Of a stretch of DNA of 64,000 nt, positions 19,824 to 29,604 are shown one piece after another; positions within the stretch are counted from its first letter, which is position 1, and every line of letters starts with the position of its first letter. Under the pieces are notes generated by a model. It was not told where the DNA came from, searched no databases, and worked only from the letters and a program-made list of their open reading frames with translations. The DNA is from an uncultured Pelagibacteraceae bacterium (GTDB lineage Bacteria; Pseudomonadota; Alphaproteobacteria; Pelagibacterales; Pelagibacteraceae), in contig CACHGA010000001.1 in the NCBI GenBank assembly GCA_902579285.1, positions 124,001-188,000 on the forward strand, given 5' to 3'. Position numbers and translations under genes: made by a program.

Positions 19824-20430
19824 GTGGTGGAATAAATCTAGAAGCTATTTGATAAAGAAAGATAAAGTAATTTCTAAACTAATTAAATCTTACAAAGGTC
19901 ATTTAACCACTAGGAATAATTTTTTTTATTCGTTAACACGGTCAATTATTTCTCAACAAATATCTGTAGCAGCAGCTGAATCAGTTTTTTCAAAATTTGA
20001 AAAAAAATGTAAAAATAAAATAAATCCAAAAACTGTCCAAAAGCTATCTATTCAAGACCTAAAAAAATGTGGATTAAGTAAAATGAAAGCGATCGGTATT
20101 AAAAGTTTGGCACAAAAAATTTTAGATAAATCTTTTAACCCCAAATTGATAAAGAAAATGACCGATGAAGAAGCTATTATTTATTTATCATCCTTAAGAC
20201 AAATAGGAAGGTGGTCAGCTGAAATGGTTTTAATTTTTTTCTATAACAGACCAAATATATGGCCAGTACAAGATATCGGATTACTTAGAGCAATTTCAAA
20301 TAACTATAAAAAGAAATACCTTCCTCCAAAAAGCTTTATTAGTAAGTTACAGAAAAAATTTTCTCCTTATTGTACTCTCGCAGTGATGGCTTTGTGGTAT
20401 TCAGTAGATAATGAACCAGTTCAATATTAA
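19813..20430 (+). CDS. DNA-3-methyladenine glycosylase II (HhH-GPD)
   Basis: RSIISQQISVAAAESVFSKF, HhH-GPD region LRQIGRWSAEMVLIFFYNRPNIWPVQDIGL. Confidence 0.88.
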   Translation: MKPKWWNKSRSYLIKKDKVISKLIKSYKGHLTTRNNFFYSLTRSIISQQISVAAAESVFSKFEKKCKNKINPKTVQKLSIQDLKKCGLSKMKAIGIKSLAQKILDKSFNPKLIKKMTDEEAIIYLSSLRQIGRWSAEMVLIFFYNRPNIWPVQDIGLLRAISNNYKKKYLPPKSFISKLQKKFSPYCTLAVMALWYSVDNEPVQY

Positions 20431-20473
20431 ATTCCTTCATTTACATCTACAATAAAATGATTTAATTTTTTAT

Positions 20474-21001
20474 ATGGCACAAAAACTTTTCATCTCTTGG
20501 GACGAATATAATTCTATAGTCGAGAAATTGGCAATTCAAATTCATGAAAAATATAAACCCGATCTTCTAATTGGAATAATGAGAGGTGCGGCACCCATTA
20601 TCGATGTCTTAAGCAGAGTTTTTAAAATAAAGTGTGCCTATTTAGCTGTAGAGTCATATTCTGGAAAAGGTATTGAGGACAAACAAGGAGAATTAACTTT
20701 TTCGAGAGAAATGAGTTCGACTGTTCAAAATATGGGTGGGAATCTACTTCTATGTGACGACTTATCTGATACAGGCGTTACTTTAAACAGAAGTATAGAT
20801 TGGCTTAGAAAATACCCGCCACTTAAAGGAAAAATCAAATCAATAAAAACTGCAGTTTTATGGAAAAAGGCTAAATCGACTTTTAATCCTGATTTTTGTG
20901 CTGTCACATTAAAAGATAATCCATGGATTGTTCAGCCATTTGAAAAGTATGAAGAAATAAGAATAGAAGAATTAAAAAACAATATAAAAAAAGGGGGCTA
21001 G
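20474..21001 (+). CDS. Phosphoribosyltransferase (purine-type)
   Basis: PRPP loop LLLCDDLSDTGVTL; IGIMRGAAPIIDVLSR. Confidence 0.8.
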   Translation: MAQKLFISWDEYNSIVEKLAIQIHEKYKPDLLIGIMRGAAPIIDVLSRVFKIKCAYLAVESYSGKGIEDKQGELTFSREMSSTVQNMGGNLLLCDDLSDTGVTLNRSIDWLRKYPPLKGKIKSIKTAVLWKKAKSTFNPDFCAVTLKDNPWIVQPFEKYEEIRIEELKNNIKKGG

Positions 21002-21023
21002 AAAAATATTCTAGCCCCCTTTA
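20991..21023. terminator. Bidirectional intrinsic terminator overlapping the phosphoribosyltransferase stop codon
   Basis: AAAGGGGGCTAGAA-AAATA-TTCTAGCCCCCTTT inverted repeat between convergent genes, flanked by A/T tracts. Confidence 0.85.
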
Positions 21024-21036
21024 AGTCTTGAAAAAT

Positions 21037-22395
21037 TTAAACTGAAAAACTTATTACACTTAGAACAGCAACCAACCAAATTGCTGGATGAGTTTTAGCA
21101 GCATTACCACTAAATAGTTTTATAAGCGCATAAGCTATAAATGCCAAAGCTATACCATTGCTGATACTATATGTTAAAGGCATAGTAATCATTGCAAGGA
21201 CTGCAGGAGCCGATTCTGCGATGTCATTCCATTCAATATCTGTAATATTTCTAACAAAAAGAACAGCAACATAAACAAGTGCAGCACCATCTATTTCTTT
21301 TGGTAAGCTTGTTGCAAGAGGTGCAAATCCTAAGCACAAAAGAAATAAAACACCAATTACTAACGATGTCATTCCTGTTCTGCCACCAGCTTTAACTCCA
21401 GCTCCAGACTCTACATAACTCGTAACTGTTGAAGTTCCTACAAGACTTCCCGCAACTGTTCCAACACTGTCTGCCAACATAGCTTTTTCAATGTCTTTTA
21501 CTTTTCCTTTGCCATCTACTTTTCCAGATACATTTGCTACTGAAGTTAATGTTCCTGCTGTATCAAAAAAGTCTATAAAGAAAAGGGTAAATATTACAGT
21601 AATTCCACTTGCTGCAAAAACTTTTCCAGTGCTAATACCCTCAAACGCATCAAAAAGATAACTCATGGATGGGGGTGCAGAAAAGATTCCGTTAAACCTA
21701 GCAAGAGATGCACCGTCTTTTATTGTGGAACCAGTCCACTCCCACATAGGTAACCAAGCTAATAAACTAAAAAACAAAATACCTATAATGATATTTCCTC
21801 TTACTTTCATTTTTTCTAAAACAATCATTGCAACAAAAGCAAGACAACCCAATAAAACAATTGGATTTTTGATATCGCCAAGAGTAACTAAAGTTACAGG
21901 ATGATCTCCGACAACGCCCATTATTTCTAAACCAATAATAGCAAGGAAGAGACCAATACCAGCCCCTATACCAAGTTTTAAACTTTTTGGAATAGAATTA
22001 ATAATCCACGCCCTAATCGGCGTTAATGATATTGCTAAGAAAAATATACCCGCAACTAAAACTGTTGCAAGCGCTTCTGCAGGAGTATATTTCATTCCAC
22101 CAACAACTCCAAAAGCAATAAAAGCATTGATACCCATGCCTGGTGCCAATCCTACCGGCCAAGTTTTACCGTAGAATGCCATTATGAAACATGCAATCGC
22201 TGTAGCGACTATTGTTGCAGTGAACACTCCTCCGAAATCAAAAAAACCCTTTTCAGTTCCTGCAAATTCACCGGAAAGAATAAAAGGATTTAAAAACATT
22301 ATATAAGCCATTGTTAAAAAAGTAGTTACGCCGGCAATTACTTCTGTTTTAAAATTAGTTTTATGTTTTCTATACTCAAAATATTTATCCATCAT
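21037..22395 (-). CDS. NCS2-family (AzgA/PbuG-like) purine permease
   Basis: 452 aa; FGKTWPVGLAPGMGINAFIAFGVV, GTSTVTSYVESGAGVKAGGRTGMTSLV. Confidence 0.93.
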   Translation of the reverse strand: MMDKYFEYRKHKTNFKTEVIAGVTTFLTMAYIMFLNPFILSGEFAGTEKGFFDFGGVFTATIVATAIACFIMAFYGKTWPVGLAPGMGINAFIAFGVVGGMKYTPAEALATVLVAGIFFLAISLTPIRAWIINSIPKSLKLGIGAGIGLFLAIIGLEIMGVVGDHPVTLVTLGDIKNPIVLLGCLAFVAMIVLEKMKVRGNIIIGILFFSLLAWLPMWEWTGSTIKDGASLARFNGIFSAPPSMSYLFDAFEGISTGKVFAASGITVIFTLFFIDFFDTAGTLTSVANVSGKVDGKGKVKDIEKAMLADSVGTVAGSLVGTSTVTSYVESGAGVKAGGRTGMTSLVIGVLFLLCLGFAPLATSLPKEIDGAALVYVAVLFVRNITDIEWNDIAESAPAVLAMITMPLTYSISNGIALAFIAYALIKLFSGNAAKTHPAIWLVAVLSVISFSV

Positions 22396-22401
22396 AGATT
22401 T

Positions 22402-22459
22402 TCTCCTGTTTTTTGCTCATTTATAAAGCTTTTCAGGCATTTAAAAAGTTCAAAATGAG
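22402..22459 (-). promoter_or_regulatory. Candidate structured 5' leader (two nested stems plus possible pseudoknot to the SD) of the NCS2 permease
   Basis: On the minus strand: CTCATTT (22459-22453) pairs AAATGAG (22422-22416); CTTTT (22448-22444) pairs AAAAG (22433-22429); loop CCTG (22437-22434) complementary to CAGG (22408-22405) in the SD CAGGAGA. Confidence 0.35.
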
Positions 22460-22553
22460 TTTGATTTAAATTTAAAGTTGTATGTTGTTTATAACTTATT
22501 TTGTTATATTTGAAAAATTGATCGTAAAGCAATGCAAAAACTGAAAACCAGAA

Positions 22554-22850
22554 ATGAAATTTTTTTTTAGTATAATTTTTATATTTTTTCTAATCTCAGG
22601 TTGTAAAACAGTTACAGATAAGGTCGATAAAGCCTCCGAAAAAGAAACAAAAAAACTCAGTAAATTTTTAAAAAAAACTGAGTCGGAATTAAAAATAGAG
22701 TTTGGAAAACCTGATTCTGTCGAGCTATTGAGTAATAAAAATAAAATTTTAATTTATAATGAATCAAAGTTTAAAATTAAATGTGAGAGAAGGTTTGAAG
22801 TAGATCAAAAAAACATAGTAGTTGCTTTTAATAGCAAAAATTGTTTCTAG
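22554..22850 (+). CDS. Small lipoprotein, unknown function
   Basis: Signal peptide with lipobox FLISGC; 98 aa. Confidence 0.65.
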   Translation: MKFFFSIIFIFFLISGCKTVTDKVDKASEKETKKLSKFLKKTESELKIEFGKPDSVELLSNKNKILIYNESKFKIKCERRFEVDQKNIVVAFNSKNCF

Positions 22851-24916
22851 CTGACTTTTCCTGATATTTTAAGTGCAAATGCATAATCAAAAGCTATATC
22901 TTCAATAACATTTTTTCTACCCGTTCTGCTGCCGTGGCCAGCCTCCATTTCAGTTTTAAGCAATAATAAATTATTTCCAGTTGTTTTAGCACGAAGCTTA
23001 GCGCAGAACTTTGCAGGTTCGTCAAAGAGAACTCTCGAGTCAGATAATGAAGTAGTAATTAAAATATTGGGATAGTCTTTTTTTTCAATATTGTCATACG
23101 GAGCATATGAACGTATGTATTCGAAATGATCTTTATTATTTTTTGCATCACCGAATTCTCTGAGCTCTCCAACTGTTAAAGGCAAAGAGTGATCCATGTT
23201 TGTTGTAAGATTATCAACGAACGGAACAGCCATTATGGCGCCAAGAAGTAAATGTGGAATTTGATTGACTACATTTCCCACAAGAAGACCTCCAGCACTC
23301 CCACCAAATGCAATTATTTTTTTTTTGCTTGTATATTTTTTTTCTATTAGGAAATTGGCGCAACTTATAAAATCTTTAAAAGTATTTTTTTTATTCATCA
23401 TTTTTCCATCACGCCACCATTTCATTCCACGTTCCATACCACCGCGAATATGGCAAGTTACCCAAATTATATTTCTATCTATTAGAGAAAATTTTGATGT
23501 TGAGAAAGCAGGCCACATGGAACTTCCATAACTCCCATACCCATATAACAAAACATGTGCACTACCATCTATTTTTGTTTTTTTGTGATAAGTAATGGTC
23601 ATTGGAATTTTCTGGCCATCATGACTATCACACTCAAGACGTTCCACAATATAATCATCTCTATTATGTCCAGAGGGAACTATTTGTTCTTTAACGATTT
23701 TTTTTTCTTTTGTTCTAATATTATATTCGTAAGTTCGAGAGGGAGTTTTAGGAGATTCATAACCAATCCTTATCACATCGGTATTTTTATCTTTTTGCAT
23801 AAGCGAAATTCCTGGAGAAATTACTTTTTCGTCAGTAAAAATTAATTCTTCTTCTGTACCAGTCTCTATGTTTCTTACTAAAACTTTTGATAAGGCGTTT
23901 GAGATTTCTGACCTAATTATCCACTTTTTTAAAAAAGTTAACCCACCTATTAAGGTTCCACTTTTAGCTGGTACAAAATCTTTCCAATCATTCATTTTGT
24001 CGTTAGGGGATCTTAAAATTTTAAAATCTTCAGCATCTTTATTTGTATGTATATACCAATAGCCATCAAAACTATCTAAACTGTAGAGAATTCCATCTTC
24101 TCTTTTTAAAATCAATTTTGGTTCAAACTTTTTTTCGTCTTTATGAAAATAGTATGTTTCACTCGTGGTATGCTCACTTGTTTCAATCGTATAATATTTT
24201 TCACAAGAAGTTGTATCTATAGAACACGTAAAGCGCTCGTCTTTTTCTTCAAAAATTAAAATATCCTCTGAACTTGGGGAGCCCAGTCTGTGTTGTAAAA
24301 TTTGTCTCGGTCTTTTTTGACTATCATGTTTTCTATAAAAAAAAGATTTATCATCGTATGACCACACAATTCCACCAGCTGTATCTTCGATCTTCTCAAT
24401 TATTTTATTGTCCACTATTCTTCTTACAAATATTGTAAAATATTCTCCGCCTTTATCATCTACTGAAAAAGCTAAAAATTCATCATTATTTGAGACTGCT
24501 AAATCTCCAGTGCTAAAAAATTTTTTACCTTTTGCCTCCAGGTCTCCATCAAAATAACATTCAACTTTATCACTACCAATTTTTTTTCTTAATTTTTTAG
24601 AGTAGTTGCCTTCTTTTGTAGTTTTTGTCCAGTAATCATATTTTTTATCTTTAAAGGGAAGACTTTCGTCATCTAATTTAATTCTTCCCTCTATTTCCTT
24701 AAAAATTTTTTTTTGTAAATTTTCAGTGTCCCTCATAATTTCTTTTGTGTATGAATTCTCTTCTTCAAGATATTTTCTCACTTCGGGGTTTAATTTTTTT
24801 GTATCTCTTAAGATTTCAAGGCAATTATCTTGATGTATCCAGGAATAATCATCTTCCCATGAGTATCCATGACAATTTTTCTTTTCAGTTTGCTTCCTTA
24901 ATTGTGGTATTTTCAT
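22847..24916 (-). CDS. ptrB: Oligopeptidase B / prolyl oligopeptidase family (S9A)
   Basis: GGSAGGLLVGNVVNQIPHL serine motif, HGYSWEDDYSWI, EAGHGSRTGR histidine region. Confidence 0.93.
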   Translation of the reverse strand: MKIPQLRKQTEKKNCHGYSWEDDYSWIHQDNCLEILRDTKKLNPEVRKYLEEENSYTKEIMRDTENLQKKIFKEIEGRIKLDDESLPFKDKKYDYWTKTTKEGNYSKKLRKKIGSDKVECYFDGDLEAKGKKFFSTGDLAVSNNDEFLAFSVDDKGGEYFTIFVRRIVDNKIIEKIEDTAGGIVWSYDDKSFFYRKHDSQKRPRQILQHRLGSPSSEDILIFEEKDERFTCSIDTTSCEKYYTIETSEHTTSETYYFHKDEKKFEPKLILKREDGILYSLDSFDGYWYIHTNKDAEDFKILRSPNDKMNDWKDFVPAKSGTLIGGLTFLKKWIIRSEISNALSKVLVRNIETGTEEELIFTDEKVISPGISLMQKDKNTDVIRIGYESPKTPSRTYEYNIRTKEKKIVKEQIVPSGHNRDDYIVERLECDSHDGQKIPMTITYHKKTKIDGSAHVLLYGYGSYGSSMWPAFSTSKFSLIDRNIIWVTCHIRGGMERGMKWWRDGKMMNKKNTFKDFISCANFLIEKKYTSKKKIIAFGGSAGGLLVGNVVNQIPHLLLGAIMAVPFVDNLTTNMDHSLPLTVGELREFGDAKNNKDHFEYIRSYAPYDNIEKKDYPNILITTSLSDSRVLFDEPAKFCAKLRAKTTGNNLLLLKTEMEAGHGSRTGRKNVIEDIAFDYAFALKISGKVS

Positions 24917-24926
24917 ATATAAAATT

Positions 24927-25439
24927 ATGAATTATTTTTTACTCATTGGAATAGCTTTAGTTTCTTTATACCTTTTATTGAATTTTTTTGCTAAAGCAAG
25001 TAGCAAAAAAATCGCAAAGGGTATTCGATTTATTATTTTCACAATAGGAATTATTTTCGCTATCGCGCTATTTTTTGTTGGAAGGTATGCATTTAGTATT
25101 CCCATTTTGTTGCTTTTGGTCCCTCTGATTAAATTAAAGGGTATAGGGGGACTTTTTCAACTATTTCAATTGTGGAGATTAATAAATTATCTCCGACAAA
25201 CAGGACGATATTCTTTTTCATCTGGTACTAATTATTCAAAAGCTTCTTCAAGCATTTCTTTGGACGATGCATACAATATACTAGGGTGCAAAAAAGGATG
25301 TTCAAAAGATGAAGTATTGTCTAAATACAAAAAAATAATGTCAAAACTTCATCCTGATCGTAATGATACTGATACAACTAAATTAGCACAGATGGTTTCT
25401 GAGGCAAAAGAAACTATTTTAAAAAATGATTTTAGTTAA
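24927..25439 (+). CDS. Membrane-anchored DnaJ-domain protein
   Basis: N-terminal TM helices, J-domain core KKIMSKLHPDRN (HPD). Confidence 0.87.
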   Translation: MNYFLLIGIALVSLYLLLNFFAKASSKKIAKGIRFIIFTIGIIFAIALFFVGRYAFSIPILLLLVPLIKLKGIGGLFQLFQLWRLINYLRQTGRYSFSSGTNYSKASSSISLDDAYNILGCKKGCSKDEVLSKYKKIMSKLHPDRNDTDTTKLAQMVSEAKETILKNDFS

Positions 25440-26356
25440 CCTAAGATTTCTTTTGCTTTCAGAAGAGTTTTTTCAAATGATATTCTTTCAGATCCCAAGG
25501 TATTATGTGAAGTAGAATTTTTTTCACCTTCTGGCTCTATTACATACATTCTTTCAGAATATTTTCCATAAGCCATTACTGGCGAGTCCATAAATAAAGT
25601 TAAAGCCTTTACCCCTAAGGCGACAGATAAATGAGCGAATCCTGTATCACTTCCTACATAACAATCACAATTCTTAATAATTGGTAAAGTTTCTTTTATA
25701 GTCAGCTCTTCAAATGACTGGCAATTTTTACCAATTTCTGATTTTTTAAACTCATTAATCAACTGAATATCATTTTTTCCACCAGCAACATAAAATTTAC
25801 ACTTTTTAATTTTTGATAACTCCTCACAAAATTTAATATAATTATTTATATTCCATCTTTTTGTTGGGCCAGATGCCGATATACCAAGACAGATATGTTT
25901 AAAATCCTTATTAAAATTATCAATCGTACTTTTAATTTTTAAGTTTGGCTCTGTTGAAACAATATTTCCAGTAATATTTTCAGTAAAAATTTTTGCACTA
26001 TGAACAATGTTATCTTTAGATCTAAATAAAGGGTATTGATAAATTGATTTTATCCCTGAGAGTTTTGCAACTAAATAATATCTTAATGAACTGTTGAAAA
26101 TAAATACTTTATCAAAGCTTCTTTTTTTTAATTCATTGGAAAGTTTAAAAATACCGCTCAATCCATCTTTCTCACTATCTAAAGTAATAATCTCATCAAT
26201 ATGGCTGTCCTCCCCCATTATTTGTTTAGCCCTAGACGTTTCTTTAGCCAATAAACTTATCTTGGTATTAAATTTTTTTGAAATCGCATGAATATAAGGT
26301 AAAAAAATTACCATATCCCCGATTCCGTATCTTTGTTGAATAATAAGAATTTTCAT
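25436..26356 (-). CDS. Glycosyltransferase family 9 (heptosyltransferase-like)
   Basis: RYGIGDMVIFLPYIHAI N-terminus, DCYVGSDTGFAHLSVALGVKALTLF. Confidence 0.85.
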   Translation of the reverse strand: MKILIIQQRYGIGDMVIFLPYIHAISKKFNTKISLLAKETSRAKQIMGEDSHIDEIITLDSEKDGLSGIFKLSNELKKRSFDKVFIFNSSLRYYLVAKLSGIKSIYQYPLFRSKDNIVHSAKIFTENITGNIVSTEPNLKIKSTIDNFNKDFKHICLGISASGPTKRWNINNYIKFCEELSKIKKCKFYVAGGKNDIQLINEFKKSEIGKNCQSFEELTIKETLPIIKNCDCYVGSDTGFAHLSVALGVKALTLFMDSPVMAYGKYSERMYVIEPEGEKNSTSHNTLGSERISFEKTLLKAKEILG

Positions 26357-26402
26357 TCTTTTTTAATTTATAGTACGTTTATACATAAATTTAGGTAAAA
26401 AA

Positions 26403-27293
26403 ATGTCAGAAATTTTCAAAGGTGTATTTGCTGCATCAATGTCTGTTTTAAAAGCAGATTTGAGCCTCGATATTAAAGAAACTATAAATCATGCAAAGCT
26501 TAATCTTGATAACCAGGGAGTAGGGTCAGCTTTTTTTGGTAGTACAGGATGCGGACAATTAATTTCAGTTGATGAAAAGAAAAATTTTATAAGTGCACTG
26601 TCAAAAGAAAGTTTTTCAGAAAAAATCTTAATTGGAACATCAACCAATAGTTTAAAAGATACGACTGAAATTATGAAACACTCAATAGGGTTGGGATTTA
26701 GTAATTTTTTAATTATGAATGTTGCTTATTATAAAAATAGCGACAGTGGTGTATTTAATTTTTATAAAAACATTATAAGAGAAGTTCCAGACTCTAAAAT
26801 TATTCTTTATAATTTTTCCACATTAAGTGGCTACACTTTTACTTCGGATATAACAAAAAAACTTAAAGAATCTTTTCCCAAAAATATAATTGGCATGAAA
26901 GATAGCACTGGAAATCTTTGGGAAAATTTTAAAATGGAGAATTTTTCAATGTTTGTAGGTAGTGAGAAAAAATTATTAGATGGATTAAAAGTTGGAGCGG
27001 CTGGGTGTATATCAGCAACAACAAATTTTACAGGAAAAATCGCAAAAAAAGTTTTTGATGATTTTAATAAAAGCGGGGACTCGTCGAGTGATCCAAAACT
27101 CAAGGCACTAAGATCAGCTTTTGATGAAACAGGAAATTTAATTTCAGCGCTTCACACCATAAAGAGTCTAGAAAATAAAATTTTTTCAAACTTATTACCG
27201 CCCCAAGTATTACTTAGCGATGACAAAAAAGAAAAGCTAATTAAAAAATTAAAGGAACTTGGTGCGTTAACGAACAAAAATATTGCCGCATAA
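26403..27293 (+). CDS. Dihydrodipicolinate synthase/N-acetylneuraminate lyase family aldolase
   Basis: FGSTGCGQLISVDEK, Schiff-base region IIGMKDSTGN, VGAAGCISATTNF. Confidence 0.87.
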   Translation: MSEIFKGVFAASMSVLKADLSLDIKETINHAKLNLDNQGVGSAFFGSTGCGQLISVDEKKNFISALSKESFSEKILIGTSTNSLKDTTEIMKHSIGLGFSNFLIMNVAYYKNSDSGVFNFYKNIIREVPDSKIILYNFSTLSGYTFTSDITKKLKESFPKNIIGMKDSTGNLWENFKMENFSMFVGSEKKLLDGLKVGAAGCISATTNFTGKIAKKVFDDFNKSGDSSSDPKLKALRSAFDETGNLISALHTIKSLENKIFSNLLPPQVLLSDDKKEKLIKKLKELGALTNKNIAA

Positions 27294-28489
27294 TGTTAAA
27301 AATTTTTTTAAACAGTATTATAAAAAAAGATGGTTTTATTTTAGAAACATCGGATAAGAAAAACTACATTATTGGAAAACCAATAAAAAAAATTCCTGTT
27401 AAATTTAAATTAAAAAATAAATCAATTGAATATAAGATGCTTTTGTTTCCAGATTTTTATTTTGGTAAAGGTTATACCGATGGAGATATTGTAATCGAAA
27501 ACGGAACTATTTCAGATATATTAGATATAGCTTTAAAAAATATAGGAAGGAAAGATATCAGTAGATTTTCTAAAACTATAAATAAAATAAGAGGCACTTG
27601 GAGATATTTAACAAACTTTAATACCAGAAAAAGTAGTAGAGCAGCTGTTGCAGCACATTATGATATTGGATCTGCCGACTTTTATAAAATGTTTATAGAT
27701 ACTAAACATTTTCAATATAGTTGTGGTTATTGGCCACAAAAGGATATGTCTCTTGAGGACAGTCAAGAGTCGATGATCAACCACATGATAAAAAAATTAA
27801 ATATTACTGACAAAGATACAGTTTTAGATATCGGATCAGGATTTGGTGGTTTAGCTTGCGCTATAGCCGAAAAAACAAGAGCAAGAGTTGATGGAATAAC
27901 TTTATCTAAAGTTCAACTAGATTTTTCTAAAAGGTTTTGTCGAGAAAAAAAATTGGACAATCTTTGTCAATTTCGTATTGAGGATTATAGGGATACAAAA
28001 AATAAGTATACCAAAGTTATATCAAAAGGAATGCTTGAGCACGTAACGAGAAAATTTTACAAAACATATTTTAAAAAAATATACGATATCCTTGAACCTC
28101 AAGGAAAAGCATTGGTGCACACTATAGGAAGCGTGGATGGACCTAGAGATCCACAAGCCTGGATAACAACTTTTATATTTCCTTCAGGATACACACCATC
28201 TTTTAGCGAATTAATGCCTGCAATTGAAAATTCGAAACTAGTATTAGGAGATTTAGAGGTCTTACCAGGTATACACTATGCATCTACCTTAGCGGAATGG
28301 AAAAAAAGATTTATTAAAAATAAGGATATAGTTTTAAAAAATTATAGTGAAAAATTCTACAGACTTTGGCTATTTTATTTGAGTTCATGTGAATACGCAT
28401 TTAGATGGACTGATCAATGTAATTTTCAGATACTACTTGATAAAGATATAAACATTGCTCCAAGAACAAGAGGCTATATATACTCTTAA
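27293..28489 (+). CDS. Cyclopropane-fatty-acyl-phospholipid synthase family methyltransferase
   Basis: AAHYDIGSADFYKMFIDTKHFQYSCGYWP, VLDIGSGFGGLACAIA, EHVTRKFYKTYF. Confidence 0.93.
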   Translation: MLKIFLNSIIKKDGFILETSDKKNYIIGKPIKKIPVKFKLKNKSIEYKMLLFPDFYFGKGYTDGDIVIENGTISDILDIALKNIGRKDISRFSKTINKIRGTWRYLTNFNTRKSSRAAVAAHYDIGSADFYKMFIDTKHFQYSCGYWPQKDMSLEDSQESMINHMIKKLNITDKDTVLDIGSGFGGLACAIAEKTRARVDGITLSKVQLDFSKRFCREKKLDNLCQFRIEDYRDTKNKYTKVISKGMLEHVTRKFYKTYFKKIYDILEPQGKALVHTIGSVDGPRDPQAWITTFIFPSGYTPSFSELMPAIENSKLVLGDLEVLPGIHYASTLAEWKKRFIKNKDIVLKNYSEKFYRLWLFYLSSCEYAFRWTDQCNFQILLDKDINIAPRTRGYIYS

Positions 28490-28515
28490 GAAAATGCTAT
28501 TACTCAAAATAGCAG

Positions 28516-29604
28516 ATGAGAAAAAAGAAAAAATTTAAAAAATCAAAAAAAAAGGTCAAAAAATTAAAAAAAAGAATTATCAAAAGAACCCATAAAAAAA
28601 GAAAAATTATAAGCAAAAAGCGAAAATCGAAAAAAAGGTCCCATTCGAAGAAGATTTTCTCAAAAAAATTATTACCTAAAGGAATATTTAAATCTATAAA
28701 ACCTAAGTTTAAACTTAATTTTGGCTCATTTTTTAAAAAAATTACATCACCGTTTTTAAAAAAAGTAGAAGTTTACAAAAAAAGAAAATATCAATTACAA
28801 ATTAAACAAAAAAGGGAAATTGAAAACGAGAAAAAAGCTCAATTTAATTTAAGAAAGGACCTTTTGCAAAAAGAAATTAATGAAGAAAAAGCATTGGCAA
28901 AGGTTAGGGCTGTAGAATTAAGAAATTTTTTAAGAGAAGAGCAAAAAGCAATTAGAGAAAAAGAGAAAGAAAAGCAAAGAAAGTTTTTAGAGGAGGTAAA
29001 ACTTGAAAAAACTCTTGAAAGTTTTAGGAAACGGGAATTAGAAGAAATTAAAGCTATTGAAAAATATACATTAAATATAGAAAAAGAAGACTATAAAGAT
29101 TTTCAAAAAAGAATTGACCAGGTTAGAGAAAAATACAAGGCTCTTAGAAATGACCGCTTAAGAAAAAGAGTAGAAGAACTAGGCGTAACTTTATCAGATC
29201 AAGCTTCAGTTGCAGAAATTAGACAAAAGGAAAAAGAATATATTGAAAAAAGAGAGTTAATAGAAACTAGTTTAGAGAGTTTCTCAAGAAGTTGTAATTC
29301 ACTTGTTTATCAAATTAATAAAAGATATTTGCCAAAAAATGCTGACCTTATAAGAGTTATAAATTTGGTTTACGAACAATCAGAAATTATTATTAGAGAA
29401 GATCAAGAGCAAAACGAAAATTTTTTAATTTTAATTTATGTCAAAGACCAAGATTCAAAAAAAGAAATTATAGTTGAAGATAAAATTAAAAGTGAAACAA
29501 GGGAGTACAGTAGATCTGCTATATTTAAATTTGGAGATGATTTAACGGACAGTCTTATTTTATATTTGGAGAGAATCAGACAACAACTAAAAAAAGCTAG
29601 TTAA
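28516..29604 (+). CDS. Hypothetical lysine-rich coiled-coil protein
   Basis: Long ORF with extremely basic N-terminus (MRKKKKFKKSKKKVKKLKKR...) and Glu/Lys coiled-coil middle. Confidence 0.75.
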   Translation: MRKKKKFKKSKKKVKKLKKRIIKRTHKKRKIISKKRKSKKRSHSKKIFSKKLLPKGIFKSIKPKFKLNFGSFFKKITSPFLKKVEVYKKRKYQLQIKQKREIENEKKAQFNLRKDLLQKEINEEKALAKVRAVELRNFLREEQKAIREKEKEKQRKFLEEVKLEKTLESFRKRELEEIKAIEKYTLNIEKEDYKDFQKRIDQVREKYKALRNDRLRKRVEELGVTLSDQASVAEIRQKEKEYIEKRELIETSLESFSRSCNSLVYQINKRYLPKNADLIRVINLVYEQSEIIIREDQEQNENFLILIYVKDQDSKKEIIVEDKIKSETREYSRSAIFKFGDDLTDSLILYLERIRQQLKKAS

